64,000 nucleotides of DNA from Sanderia malayensis (taxonomy: Eukaryota > Cnidaria > Scyphozoa > Semaeostomeae > Pelagiidae): positions 4,464,001 to 4,528,000 of the forward strand of contig RQOL01000906.1 in NCBI GenBank assembly GCA_013076295.1, given 5' to 3'. Both the position numbers and the translations under genes were made by a program. Below the pieces are notes generated by a model that was not told the DNA's origin, searched no databases, and saw only the letters and a program-made list of their open reading frames with translations. Every line of letters begins with the position of its first letter. Positions within the stretch are counted from its first letter, which is position 1. Shown here piece by piece: positions 1-13,200 of the stretch.

Positions 1-100
1 ATGATAATCTTTTAACATACGATAATATATGATAATATATGATAATGCATGATGATATTGTGTGCCAGAAGTATTATAATTTAAATGTATACATTTTTAG

Positions 101-1390
101 ACTTGTTCTTTCGTCGCTGCACCTTATTCGAGACGAGGATGAATGCATCCGGAACGAGGCTAGTGTGATTGCTACCATTTTGAATCCTGCATTTCTCGCC
201 AATGCCGACCAGTTGAGATCTCCGTTGCAGAGTAACCTCGCACTGACGGCTGTCCTCGACTGTGTGGCGAGTCAGCATTGGGACAGTGTCATTTTGGGAC
301 AGGAATTGCTCAATATTCTAGCTGACATGTGCTCTAACTGCAGTGATGGAGTAGTGTCGAACACCGAAACTCAAAGGTGAGCTTAAAACAAGCGTTTTTC
401 AGTTAGTTTACAGCTTTTTATGTGCCCGGGAATTGTATTTCGACTGAAGATGGCATTTGGATTGCATCTAGGAGACGTCTAAGTCTAATTTGCTGTTATT
501 TTGTTGTTATTTGTTGTTGATCATTCTGTTGTTTCTATTTAGATCACTTTTGCTGTTCGAACAAGAAGGACCGAACCTGTTTGCCGAAGATTTTCTGCTT
601 GCTTCAGAGATAGTCAACTGCTTAAAGGTAGGATGTAGTGAATACACACTTAAAACACTAGCGATCTTTCTTACCAATGCTTTTGTTCAACATTGCGCAA
701 GATTATCATCCATATATAATATTATTAAGTGACAATATTGTCGTGCATGTTTCCAGGCCTACTTCAAAAACGTCTCAGCTCTTGAAACAACGAATTCGTC
801 GCATGACTTCACCAAGGCGTTTCAACCTGCCTTGCATCGTATTGTGAAAGCTAACATGGTTCAGCTGAAGGCCGTTTTCGAATCTATCGAGGCAGAAGCA
901 CCATACTATGCATTTCAAAGCAATTCACAGATGTTTGTGTCTGTTTACATTTGCGTTGCTTTAGCTGGAATTCCATTTGTACACGGAAGGTTAATGGAAC
1001 AAAGCGATAAAGAAGTTCTTATTCGATCTCTGGACCGACTTGAAAAGGTGAGTTGATGTGGTTCTTGATATATCAACTTTCCACAAACGCGTGTGGAATT
1101 TTACTTGGAATTAGTATCCAATTGCGGTCAATCTTTAAGTTGTTTTTCAAATGAGGATTATGCAGATAATAGTTTTTATTCGTAAATATTGAATGAAGGT
1201 CTTTTTTTCTCGGGATTTTTCGAACCATCCTGGGTTTTATTCTGAAAAGAGGTGTTATTTTGGATTTATGGACCACAGATTGAACCTGGCTGATCTTTTT
1301 ATTTTTCAGATGAATGTTTGCAATTGGATTTTGCAAGAAGAAATTAAACGAGCTCCAGTTACAGTCAAATCCAATTTTTCTACACAATAA
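101..1390 (+). CDS. 3' end of a HEAT-repeat-like gene, possibly THADA
   Basis: This is the last part of a gene that begins outside the window. Four exons join in frame: 101-376, 543-627, 757-1047 and 1310-1390, with TAA at 1388-1390, giving about 240 C-terminal residues. The protein is helical. It opens with a segment containing IRDEDECIRNEAS, the type of 'charged, then NEAS' helix seen in HEAT/ARM repeat proteins, and later has LLFEQEGPNLFAEDFL. That pattern of a Leu-Phe-Glu start, an acidic stretch, Asn and then Glu resembles the C-terminal region of THADA/Trm732, the partner protein of tRNA Cm32 methyltransferase. I recognised this by eye only, so the family name is tentative; the exon structure is much safer than the identity. 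Its 3' end faces the convergent minus-strand glycosyltransferase 570 bp away. Confidence 0.5.
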
Positions 1391-1959
1391 TAGCCAAAAG
1401 TAAGTGAAATCTGAAATCTACCAACTGATTGTGTCTGTGTTCTTTTAACAAATGACAATATCCCCGTAAGAGGATGGAGGTCAATCTAATAGCAACGTTA
1501 CAATCTCTTATGGTTTCAACACTTCGTATACTTGAAAAGACGAGTATAACAGAAATGGGTGGAGTCCTTGCCAACTAATATTTTGTCTGAGAAATCTGAT
1601 TAGTGATACAACGAAATGTAGCTTATGTAACTAAATACAGAGGGATTTATATAAATATTAATGTGTATTACCGACCAAGCATAGGACAAATCTAAATCGA
1701 TGTGTTTTAAAAATTTAGAATTATTTTAAATGACGCTATTGATGTTTTGATCACGTCATTTGTTTCGCGGGTTTCTCTATCGTTGCAGCCTCGGTTGCAT
1801 GCTACTTCACTCGAATGCTCCTCGTGCCATGTCAAGCAATTCAATTCATTCCCAAGCTTTCCATGGAACTATTTGTGTATTTGATGCTATGATTTAGACT
1901 TTATGAAGCTACCAGCTACCTGTTTTTCACATTTAAATATATCCCTCAATCCCCTACGT
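1391..1959. other. Convergent intergenic gap
   Basis: Spacer between the stop codons of two converging genes, presumably containing both 3' UTRs. I see no coding signal and no obvious repeat. Confidence 0.5.
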
Positions 1960-3402
1960 CTACACCCCCTGTCGACCTACATATACACCCTTGCCTTTCT
2001 CTTGAAAATACGTATCCCATTGGGGGTCCTTGACGCACAATTTCGGCTTGTACCTCCATTCGTCTATGAATGCATTCCAGTCGAAGGCCTGTTTTTTGCG
2101 ACATTTTATCGTGAACTCGTCCAACTCCACATCGAGGTCAACTGACGTTTGCTTTTTGTATTTCGCCCACAGCTCTCGCGTCGTATCGGGATAGCTTCCA
2201 TGCAATCCGATGTACTGTCGGCACACGTAGGTGAGGTCTTTGACAAAGTTCGGGATGTGTGAAACTGGTGGGTCGTGATGCAGCCGCTTGTCGTGGTTGT
2301 AGAGCTTCTTGAAGTCGAGCTCTTGCACCCACAATGCTATCATCTGATCCGCCCACGGGTGGCAGAGCATTTTTCCCGGATCTTGTCCCAAGAATGCTTC
2401 CGTCAAGTCCCGCGAGAACATTATGATGCTTTCTTCTGGTCGCACGATATTCTCTTGGCAATGCACGAACCCCCAGTGGTAATGTTTCGGCGGTGGCAGA
2501 ATCAACTCGTTGAGGAATCTCCTCAGGCAGAAGAAATAATCATCGTCCAATCGCATGAAATAGTCGAAGTTGTAGTTCTGCACCGCCCACAGCATGTGGT
2601 ACAGGAATCTCTTGCCGAACTCCACCCCACCTTTTAAAACTTGGAATTCTATGTCCTTGTGCGTGTCGCGCTCGTCTAGCAGGGTTTGGTTGTTGGTTAT
2701 GTCGGTCATGAATATGCACTTGACTTTAATCTAGAATAATATCGAGAGAATTTTCATTTGACTCAATCTTTGAATGTTTAAAAGATTGGTGTGATGTAGA
2801 ATTTTCATGTAGCCTTGAAGGAAATCTATAAATATCGCACTTTGATTATCAAGGTAATTTCACTTTGAATTGACTAAGGAGATCAGATATTTACTTGTTT
2901 ATACCGGGGGGTTTGTTGGGAGTCATACCGTAGCATGGTTGCAATCTTGCCACCAAGTTTCCCTGATAGCCGTTCTGCGGTCGCCTCGTTTCGGTGCAGA
3001 GGAAACAATCAGTAAGAGGTTGAGTCTGGGCTTGTCATTTCTCTTGGTGATATTGAACTCCGCATACACAGGATTCTCGTTGAGACGTTCCATCTTTTCC
3101 CGAATGTCCAGACCCACCCAAGAGCTGCGGTTCAGAACGCTGTTTGAAAAATAGCTGTTGTCTATTTCGTCATCTTCTCCTCCGTAGCGTTCGTACTTCG
3201 CAGAGCTACTCAGCGATTTCAGACACAGCGATAGTGCGAATATTATAGCCAGTTGTACTATGATGAATATCTGAAAGCAACTTCGCCTGCATGAAGATGA
3301 TGTCGTACAGTTCAGTTGCACGGGATCTCTCTCTTCTGCCACTTCCAGTCTGCTGTCCTTGTTCATGTTGGTCGGTATGTTTCTGGGACTTAACCGTTGC
3401 AC
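1960..3402 (-). CDS. GT31 beta-1,3-glycosyltransferase (B3GALT/B3GNT-like), type II Golgi protein
   Basis: Two exons on the minus strand, 3402-2929 and 2730-1960, join in phase 0 across a GT-AG intron to give 414 residues. A short cytoplasmic tail precedes one hydrophobic anchor (FQIFIIVQLAIIFALSL, about residues 43-60), then a stem and a catalytic domain. GT31 hallmarks are present in order: RRTAIRETW, DTHKDIEFQVLKG (equivalent of the family's D-x-Y-x-N-L-T-L-K-T block), and RLDDDYF, whose Asp residues (about 220-222) are the metal/UDP-sugar binding DxD motif. Members transfer galactose or GlcNAc in beta-1,3 linkage in the Golgi lumen. Which acceptor is used cannot be read from the sequence. 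The C-terminal part is rather divergent (DWNAFIDEWRYKPKLCVKD), so it is not a clear orthologue of any single vertebrate enzyme. Start chosen at the first ATG before the anchor. Confidence 0.88.
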
Positions 3403-5706
3403 GGTTTTCTGCGGTTTCTATCTGCTGAAATGAACAATGTTTGTTAATAGTGACATTGTTAATGCGAACCAAGGATAACCGTTGTATTAGCTACTTTGTG
3501 ACATTGATTTGCAGCTTCCCCCATTTCAAATGATTTTAACACATTTTTTCACTTTACTACGATGCTTCTTGATACGATTCGAATTGGAAAGGGTCAAGAC
3601 AAAAATTTGAAAATAATGGTAACTATACAATAGAGAATACAATATAAAACCATACACTACAGTGCAATGCAACACATCGCACACTGCATTTAATAGGAAT
3701 AATGTTTATAAGAATACTGAGGCTCACAATTGCCAAAAAACGATGGAAATATAAGAATAACAATGGAAATGAACGAGGCTAGACAAAAGTTGAGGTATTC
3801 TTATAAAAACCTTCTAAATCTTGTTTTGGATGTACCGTATAAGTATAGTATTTATAACTTTGCATCATTTTATATATTCCTTTAAACATTCTTTCAATAT
3901 ATCACACATGAGGATTTAATTGCTAGGCCCAAGGCGTCCATATTACTTTATCACGTCACATGCACAGACTCGAAAGCATATTCTAGACTCCTTGCTCAAT
4001 ACCCTTGCTCACAAACGAATATATTATATCAGCTATGTCAACATGAAGCGTTTGCTATTCGAGCAGAACTTCATTTAATACATTTGCACTTACCTCTTAA
4101 TTAACGTTTTTAGTTTTTCGACATTTTCTTTCGTCTGTGTCTGGCTATTCATTACGAGTTTGCGTCAAGGTGGTGTGCCCGATTATAAGATCAAACATCA
4201 CTAAGATTACAATTGCGCTCAGACCTGCACTTTGCAAGTAATTTGTGATTTTTAACTTACAACGTGCTCTTCTAGGTACTGAAGTACACAGCTGGTGTTT
4301 TACAGGTATCCATTTTGTCAACTATGGGATATTACGCCGTGTCCAAACCCGTCTTTCCTATTTGCGTACGAAAGAACACTTTTTTATTAGAAAATTTGCT
4401 TCATAGCAGTACTCAAACTTTTTAGCAATAATCGAATAGAGTAAGTTCGTTAACCCCCCAATTCCGAATAAGCCCCCCTCTCTCGAATAAGCCTCCATTC
4501 TGATAATTATTTGCAAGTATATTAATAGGTATAAGTATTGAGGCATTCGAGTTGTGTAGTCAATGTACAGCTTAGAACAATGGTCAGTTTCTTGTTAAAA
4601 TTGCTTTGCAATTAATGTAGCTAAAAGCTTTATTAAGCCTCCCGAGGGAGCTTATTAAACTTGTTGAAGTTCCAGAGGGAGCTTAATAGAGACGGGGGCT
4701 AATAAATTATGAGAGTTACTGATATCATTTAATGTCATCAATGTTTTAAATCTGTTTGCATCGACCATTTAATTTCGTACTCGGTGAGAATATTTCACAG
4801 CGCATGTTGTACCACTTTTATCTATCATCTGAACCGGGATATCTAACCCATGGTTGTTGTCTTTTGTTTCAGATCAGTGGGTTCCTTGTCCCATAGAAAA
4901 AGAGGCCATTTTGTTTGTTTACTTTCACTGTTTTCCACAAGTTTTCCATGGTTTTCCAAGTTTTCCATGGTAGTCTAACACGAGGCTTTTTGAATATGCT
5001 TGTAACATGAAAATTGTTGTGCAACAAAATTGGACTGAGCAAATTTTGCTGCAGTGCAATACAGCAAATTTCAACTCGAAATCTGCTGAAAAAGCTGTAT
5101 TCTCCACTGTGCAATTTTCACCAGCGTATGCAATGCAGCAAAGATTCATTGCATACCCGAGCAAATACTGCATCTGATCTCTGCTTAAACAGGCCCCAAA
5201 TCAAGCTAGAATTTTGTTTCTACAAGTTAAGCTCCTTGAAGCTTATTCCAGGATGTACGGGATTGTATATTACCCCAATAGTATACCAACCAAGGTCAGG
5301 TTTTGTGTTTTGACAAGAGAACTATTTGTTCTGTTGTCTGAAGTCTGGAAGGAATAAGTCCAAGGAAATTTCCAAAATTAAAAATCCGTGCTTCATTTGC
5401 ATGAAAAATTATGAGAGAGTTTTCTAGCCAATTAGAAAGCCTGATATTGTACGTTGTAGCCAATCACAAGAGTGTACGGAATGTGAATGGAAAGCAAGAG
5501 AATTTAACCCCCCTGTGGAAATGCTTATTGTTGTAAGAATATTAAGAACGTTTATAGAAAGGACGGGGTATGTATATTTACGATCAAGTCGTTTCATATT
5601 TCATAACTTTTTGATTGACTTATTTGACAAGCATAAAACAATTCGACCCTGGTAAAGTTGTTATTATTGTATCAGCTATCACACTTCTTCGCAAATACTA
5701 TCAACC
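3403..5706. other. Divergent intergenic region
   Basis: 2.3 kb between the start codons of the minus-strand glycosyltransferase and the plus-strand choline transporter, so it should hold both promoters and 5' UTRs. I see no supported gene. It contains a decayed copy of the 'CGAATAAGCCCCC' inverted-repeat family around 4438-4712. Confidence 0.5.
4438..4712. mobile_element. Decayed copy of MITE family B
   Basis: The left part has CCGAATAAGCCCCC followed by CTCGAATAAGCC, then a TTCTGATAATTATTTGCAAG stretch that resembles the internal sequence of the intact copy at 49591. The right part has purine-rich complements (GAGGGAGCTTATTAAAC, GGGGGCTAATAA). The termini are too worn to define, so the limits are approximate. 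Confidence 0.5.
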
Positions 5707-8700
5707 ATGGCGGTGAACGTGCCCGGCCTTATCGCTGTAATTGTGTTTTATATTGCAATCTTCGTTATTGGTATAATTGCAGCGAAAAAAAAGACAAAGA
5801 AAAATGCCGATGGACAAGAGGATGAAGAACAAGTTATGCTAGCTGGACGGAATCTTGGATGGTTTGTCGGTTGTTTTACAATGACTGGTATGGAGTATAA
5901 CGTAATGAATTTAAAGAATTTTTGGTTTACCCAACCACAGTTTTGTTATGTCTTCTAATCTAGATGAACTTGCTTTGAGTTTTCTGAAAATAGTCGAAGC
6001 AAAGTCGAATGTTAGAGACACGTTCTTGTGGCCTTTTAAAATTTTAAATTCTGTCATGAAGTCGTAAAAGAAATGTTTGACTCTTTCCGCACAAAAATAC
6101 TATTACCTTAAATATAATTACTTCAATGCAATCTTAACGTACATAACATAATGAATAGAATTTACACTGGTCTGGAAACTTCACTCGATCTTTAAACAAA
6201 TTTGTGAGAATATTTCAGTTTGACGAGCGGCTTAATTTTTCAAGATTCAAGATTCGATTTTGTCATGGGACTTATAAAAAAGGTTGACTTTTCGCATGCG
6301 ACACATGAAAAATGTGTGCTTTGTTTTTTGCAAAACAATTTTTATCCAAAGTCGACATTATTTTGAACTAATTCCCCATTGCACTTAAATGTTCTGGCTA
6401 TAAAAACCATTAAAAGATTCTTTGAGGAAATCAGATTGGTTGTTATTTTTGACAATTGATGAAAATAATTCCGTGCTATTTGATATTTCTTTATTTCATA
6501 AGAGAATAAGATAATATCTTTAATCTAAATTCCAAGATTGTGGCCAGTGTAAACTTTCCCCCCAAGGTTTGCTGCACTTATTACATTACTGTGAGAATCG
6601 CTTTGTATGTACTCTTACTCTCGGTGGAAAAGATGTTTTTCTGGAGGTTTTTACAAACGCACATCTTATCTGCTCCTATCTTTCACTCGGATCATTTAAA
6701 CATTTATTATGCCGTTGCCCAGCCTATAAATACGAAAGGGAAATGGTTGGTTACTTTCAAACCGTACAAGTTGTACATATTTGTGATTGCTGTGCAAGTA
6801 AAGTCGAGCCAAGCGAACCAATGCCCTACCATGTTGTTAACAATTTCATTTTGTTTCGTAATGCATTCTACAAGTCTATGACTTTTGGAAAAAGAAGTTT
6901 GGCTTCGCTTTCTTTATAGTTCTGTTTAAGGCGACCTTTTTGCTTGAACACCTTGAGGTCATGTCCTTAGTTTTATTTGACTTGAAAGATTTGTGTAGTT
7001 GTTTTCATCGATAACAGCTTTATAACTTTGAAAATCATGATCATATCTCCGCCAGTGCTACCATGGGCAACAGTTGAGAGTTGGGAAACTTTCATTCTTG
7101 GAAGAGTCAGTTGATTTAGTTTTTCCTGCATGGTATTGTCTTTGTGAAGATCAAGAATTTGTTAATTTTGTTTAGAAAAGATTGCAACTTTTAATGTTGA
7201 TCTGCATGAGATATTTCGTCTCAGTCCTGGCTGGGTTGGGTTTATATTCGTTCAAAACTCCTCAACTTGAAAACAATAATGTATTTTTATACATCGAAAA
7301 TAAGAAGGCAATTCAGGAACTTTTGTTTACAAAAACGCCAAAATTTCCATGCCAAATGGAGAAAGTTTTGGTACCAAGTGCTGATACAACTTTCTTATAA
7401 AATATAAGGGTGGGGCCCTGACTTCAAGTGGCCTTTGTTTATGCAACTACACTTTCATATACATTTTTCTATTTACAGCAACGTGGGTTGGAGGAGGTTA
7501 TATAAATGGAACTGCTGAATTAGTTTACAAAAGTGGCCTTGTCTGGGCACAAGCACCAATTGGATACGCCATTAGTCTTACGTGCGGTTTGTAAACACAG
7601 ATTATATTTCATATTTGCGGCATGTGAACAAATGCCTCGTGATGGAATTAATACGTCCCAGTTATACCTATGATGTATCATATGTCAACATATAATGTTA
7701 ACAAGATAATATTAACTCGTAGCTTCATTTTACTTGCGTCAATGCAAATATTTGGGAAACTTGAAACTTTGCAATTTTGCTAAGAAAGTCTTAAGATTGT
7801 TTTCGTTTCGTATACTGAAATTGCAAAATTTCTGAGAAAGTTTGAATACTGTTGTGAAAAACCTTGTTATAAACAATTATTTACTCTATTCTGGGCATCA
7901 ACCGTGATATTTCAGTCATCTGATTTCATAGATCATTTACCTGAACTTCTGACGACACAATGAAAATCTATTTTTAAAACTTAAATACCGAATCGTACAT
8001 TACAACAATATGGTGTCCAAGAATTTTCCTCTACTTTTATTGTTTTATCGATCCCTTGAAATGAAGCTACTTCTTGTATCATCATATAAATTTTTGCATT
8101 CGAAGTTGTCTCCGCACCCCCGCTTACTTTATGACGCGCGGGAAAATTCTCTTTCAGGCGGTTTGTTCTTCGCGAAGAAAATGCGGGAGAGAAATTACAT
8201 GACAATGCTCGATCCCTTGCAAGAAAAGTACGGCAAATGGATGGGTGGTTTATTGTACATACCGGCCTTTCTAGGCGAGACAATGTGGACCGCGTCTATA
8301 TTGGGAGCACTCGGTTCAACTTTGAGCATCATCATTGACCTTGAGATTGACGTCGCGGTTATCATATCCGCCGTTATAGCGGTCGGTTATACGTTCTTTG
8401 GAGGCCTCTATTCCGTCGCGTATACAGATATAATTCAGCTGATATGCATATTCGTTGGTTTGGTGAGTGAAATACGTCATGAATTGTATTCTTCGACTAA
8501 GCCCCTTCGAATTAAAAAACCCCCATCTTGATAATCATTTGCAAGGGTATACACACTTTTTTATGAGGGTAACCACCCACTTTATATTCTGTTATTGTTG
8601 TTATTATTATTTTTAATAGTTCAATGTTGAACCATCCTGGAAAGAAATAAAATCGGTTTCTGCATATTTGTCCAACATCTACCACTGAATCAAATGATCA

Positions 8701-10198
8701 AATTTCACCAAATATTTTGTCACGCTACATTTTCAAACTAAATTTAGGATAACCACATAGATGTATCGTGTTTAAACTTGTTTTCAACTTGTTTTTTAAT
8801 CACGTTCTTCATCCTTCCCAAGTATCAATTTTCTTGGTTGAAATGATGCTACTGTTACACATGGCAATGTTTTACGGCGACTAGTCACGCTAATGTTATA
8901 AGTAGAGTTTTTATCCTCCTCCGCAGTTCCCTTTTTATGACTGAAATACAGTAAAAACCCGCATGTAAGAACCAATGGGTTAAGAACCTTCAGGGTGATT
9001 TTGCTGCTCAAAACAATAGTCTATTGTCTTGGAAAAATAGGCTGGAAGAAAAATTTACAGGTTCTTATATGCGGGTTTTTACTGTACGAAATAGACTTGG
9101 AGCAAGTCCATGTTATAAGTGAAGGGACTGCAAGAGCAAAGAAGTTTTCCAAGGGTATTACACGCAGCTACGATCTTTGCAACTTGCAACGACACTGTCT
9201 TTGGAGACTGGAGACAATGAAAATACGTTAATTGCGCACGCGCAAAATTTAATGTTGCAATTGCAATAAAAGTTGCAAAAATCGATGTCAACAGTGCAAT
9301 GACCAAAATACGCTTCATTGCGCAAAGTAGGACAAAAGTTTACTCCAGGAAAGGAAATCTGCGTCGCAAGATGCAAGAATATAATGTTACACCGAGTACG
9401 TGTCTTAATGGCATTGCGAAATATTGCCCCATGTGACAGTGGCTCAAATCATTTGCGGAATCTGAAAAGTCTTACAGATCAATTTGGGAATTGTGCGGAT
9501 GGCTCTAGTGTTTCGGCATTGCACAATGGTGTTTTTATGTGGAAAAGTCCAGGGTTTGAATGTTTGTCAATATTTCATCAACTTTAGTCAAGTCACTGAC
9601 CACCAAATCACAATCGATGTATGCCACAATTGTCTCCGTATCAAAAATTGCATCAGATTTGTCAACTTTGCATATACCACTTTAGCTTGCAATGTGTCGC
9701 CATGTTGGATTGTTATGTTACATGTGTAAGCACAGTGAAATGTTGAATAGAATTCCCGGAGCATGTTCCTATGGTCCTTTTGTTCTCGACACTATATTTG
9801 TATGTCTCAAGCTAAACCCGAAAAAATGCCACTGAGTAAAAGGGTAATAATGAATAATAATAATAAAAGTAACAATAATTGCGAATATCTCAACTCAAGA
9901 ATAACACTCCAATCTGATACAAACTGTTATTAATGTATGTCGAGTAAAAAGTAGTATAAGCAAAGAAGTAATATAATCTAAGCTATCTACAATGAATCCC
10001 ATGGTAGCTACTAGAGTAAAAATTTAATAATAAAATCCAAAATCTAGAGTAAATGAATGTTTCTTTAAGGTGGTCTCCTTTGCACGATTGACATGAAAAC
10101 CTTTGTTTTTATCTTTGTAAGACGAATTATCTTTTAAGACTGGCACAGGGCTGCCAGTCAACATCATCATGTGTGCACGATAATTATGATTATAATGG

Positions 10199-10234
<36 letters not shown>

Positions 10235-13200
10235 ATGTTTGGTTCTTGTTTTAGTGGCTTGCTATCCCATTTGCAATGCTAAACAAGAATGTAGCAAACA
10301 TTAGCACAACCCAGAAAGAATGGCTTGGTACATTATCGAAAGAAAAGTCCGGTGAATGGTTCGATTATGCAATGCATTTGGTAAGACAAACTACACTTCT
10401 TTCATTATTTCAACATTTCGTTTTTTTTCCACCCTATTTGTTCATGATTCTCAGCCATGGCTTGTTGTCATTACTGATTGATCGATCATTTCTTCAGGCA
10501 TTCCAAGGTTGAAATAATTTAACCAAATATTCTTCTGTGGTCAACCCAAATCTACAATAATTTCCATCGTAACAGTAAAAGTGATTTTGAATAAGAATTC
10601 TCGTTCACCCTTGGAACTTGAGGGATTGAGGGGGATTCGTTTTCGGGATGCGTTTCAACCCCAGGTGCTGACACTTTGGGGGTTCGAGTCTCTCTTGAAG
10701 ACTTGATTGGGTTGGTTCTGGCTTCTTTACCCCAGGCGGAAAGAAAAGTATGTTGAAAATTATAAATTGAAAAATATGTTCTATATTGTTGAAAAATCTC
10801 AAATCAAAGAACTAGACTGGTGATAATGCGAGCCTTGATATTTTTTGTTGCATTTTGATGTCATGTTTTGCTCGGGGCTTATTTTTGTGTGGTTTTAGAA
10901 ATTTAAATGTTTGTTCAAATATTGATAATTCTGAAACACTGAATTTTCTTTTATTTATTTTGTTAATCCATGACGGTTGGATTAACAATCCACATTATCA
11001 TTGCGTCATTTACGCTCCTGTGCAGCATCACTGAGTAATAAAAATACCTGCGCAAGGGCTGATGTTCTTGATGGTCAAAGGGGTACGTCAAGAACGAACC
11101 ACGCTCGTATTCTTGAATGGTTTTAATGATCTTGCTTTGTACACAAGTCACAAGTCTATAACAAGTCATCTTTCAAAGAAGATAATTAGATCGAATGTCC
11201 AAATCCTTGATCATATTTTTCTAATTTGTGTGTATCCATTCACTTTGTGTCAAATACTGTGTCACACTCGCTCCTTCTTTCGCTGATTTATAAATTAATG
11301 TTTATCTCTCCTTTTTAAGCCTGTCAGTGGCTTTTTTAACAACCCTTTTTATTTGATATTTTTTAAGAGATTTTTATTTTATTTTATCATAACTCTTTCA
11401 AACCAAGTTGTTGCTTTGAATAGTGAACTTCAATTTTCGTCTACATGTTTATCTCCTTGTTCCTAGATTCTCTGTGTGTGCATATAGTAACTATTTTCTT
11501 TCTTATCCTCGTCTTGCTTCTGTTGCTTCTGTTTCTTTGCTTCTAGCCTGTAAACTGCGATAGTATATAGGTCATAGCTTCATCATCGCCACCACCAGGC
11601 GCTTCCCAAATCCAATCTCCCCCTTTTAAAGTAGTTCAAGCTTTAAATGGGGGAGGAAGACCATATTCACGAATAACTCTTCAACTGGGAATTCTACCTG
11701 TTTCTCTTTTGTTTCTTGTTTATAGTTTAAGGTGATGCTTACGTGGCGGAGAGTGAGTACCTGCAGTAAAATAATCCCTGTGCTGGCTGATTTTTCTACA
11801 TGGAATAAATGCTGCTAGTACTCGAGGTATACTGCTGTGTGTATAATACAACAGAGGTATAACTACTCCTCTAACCCGCCTTTCTATCAATCTCTGTTCT
11901 CTCTGTTCTCTCTATACTTTCCATCAAGATTACGATGTCCCAGCGTATGTTCATCCGATCCATCAAGACATGACGTGAACTTTATGGTGCTATAAAGTCG
12001 TATCTTTGCTTGTATACGACCTCGTGGTCAATACTGTGAACAACGTCATGAATCTAAGTCTACACTCCCAAGATATATGTACTTGGCTCAAATGCCAGTA
12101 GTTTCGGAATATGTGCCGCGTTCTAGTGACATTAAATTGATGACTAAAAAAAGTTCAGCTCTGCATAAAGCATGCAATGATAGCCCTAAAACATGAAGCG
12201 ACGGGTCTTGGAGGAAATGTGGGGGCTCTAAACCGTTTGTTTTTCGTCTACCCCTCGAGGACCCATTACACCAGTGGATATACATATACTACACAAGAAA
12301 TTAGGGACAGTTATAGCAACGAACTCGTTATATGAAGGGTGATGTAGTGGTCATGTTGTCATTATGTAACAATTATCAATTTTGCTTCTTTACAGTGAAG
12401 CTGACTCTGACATCGTTGCCAGGTCAATGTCGTCGGTAATTATTGGGTAACAAATCAGTAACTTCTAATTATACTAATAATATGCTAACATCTCTTTATC
12501 TTTTTTTAATTGATGCTATGTTAATATCTAATGCTCGCCCAGCATTGTCATTTTAGCGAAGCAGGGCAGGTCTTGTTTTAGATAGGCATTGCGAAACTAG
12601 ATAACCACGGTGTGGAAATTTCTTTACTTGAAAATGAGATCTCTTGCTTGCTTTTCTTCAAGAACTTATACTTACCCACGATCTCTCCATGTAGTATTTT
12701 TATTTCATTTTAGCTTACTCATCTTTCCATGCTGTATTTTCATTTCTTTTGCATGTCAGTTCGTTCAACGTCACAACTAGGAGCCATATTTTCTCTCCAC
12801 ATCCTGATTCCACCCGAAGTATATCACAAATTATTACAATCCGTTGTTTACTGATATTTTCAAAACACATACAGCTACACCCCGCCATTCTGCAAGTTTA
12901 AATCAATCTTGCAACGTCCTCAATTGCTTTTATTTTGTTTATAGACCAAGAACTTTGGCAGTACAGGTTTTTGTTCAATTCTGTATTAGACTAGAGATTC
13001 GATTACCGTAAATCCTCGAATAAGCCCCCACGTTCGAATAAGCGCCCCCCCTCGATTAAGCCCCCACCTAAAAAATCATTTTTGCAAATAAGACCCCCCC
13101 CCTCGAATAAGCCACCATGGGGTCTTATTCGAGGGAAGCATAAGTGCAGAATAATATCTTAATTCGAAAAAGCCCCCACAGGACAATAGCTATACAGTAT

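Noticed and set aside
2275..2637. 120-residue plus-strand frame, and the 107-residue minus frame at 2138-2461
   Set aside because: Shadows of the GT31 glycosyltransferase coding exon.
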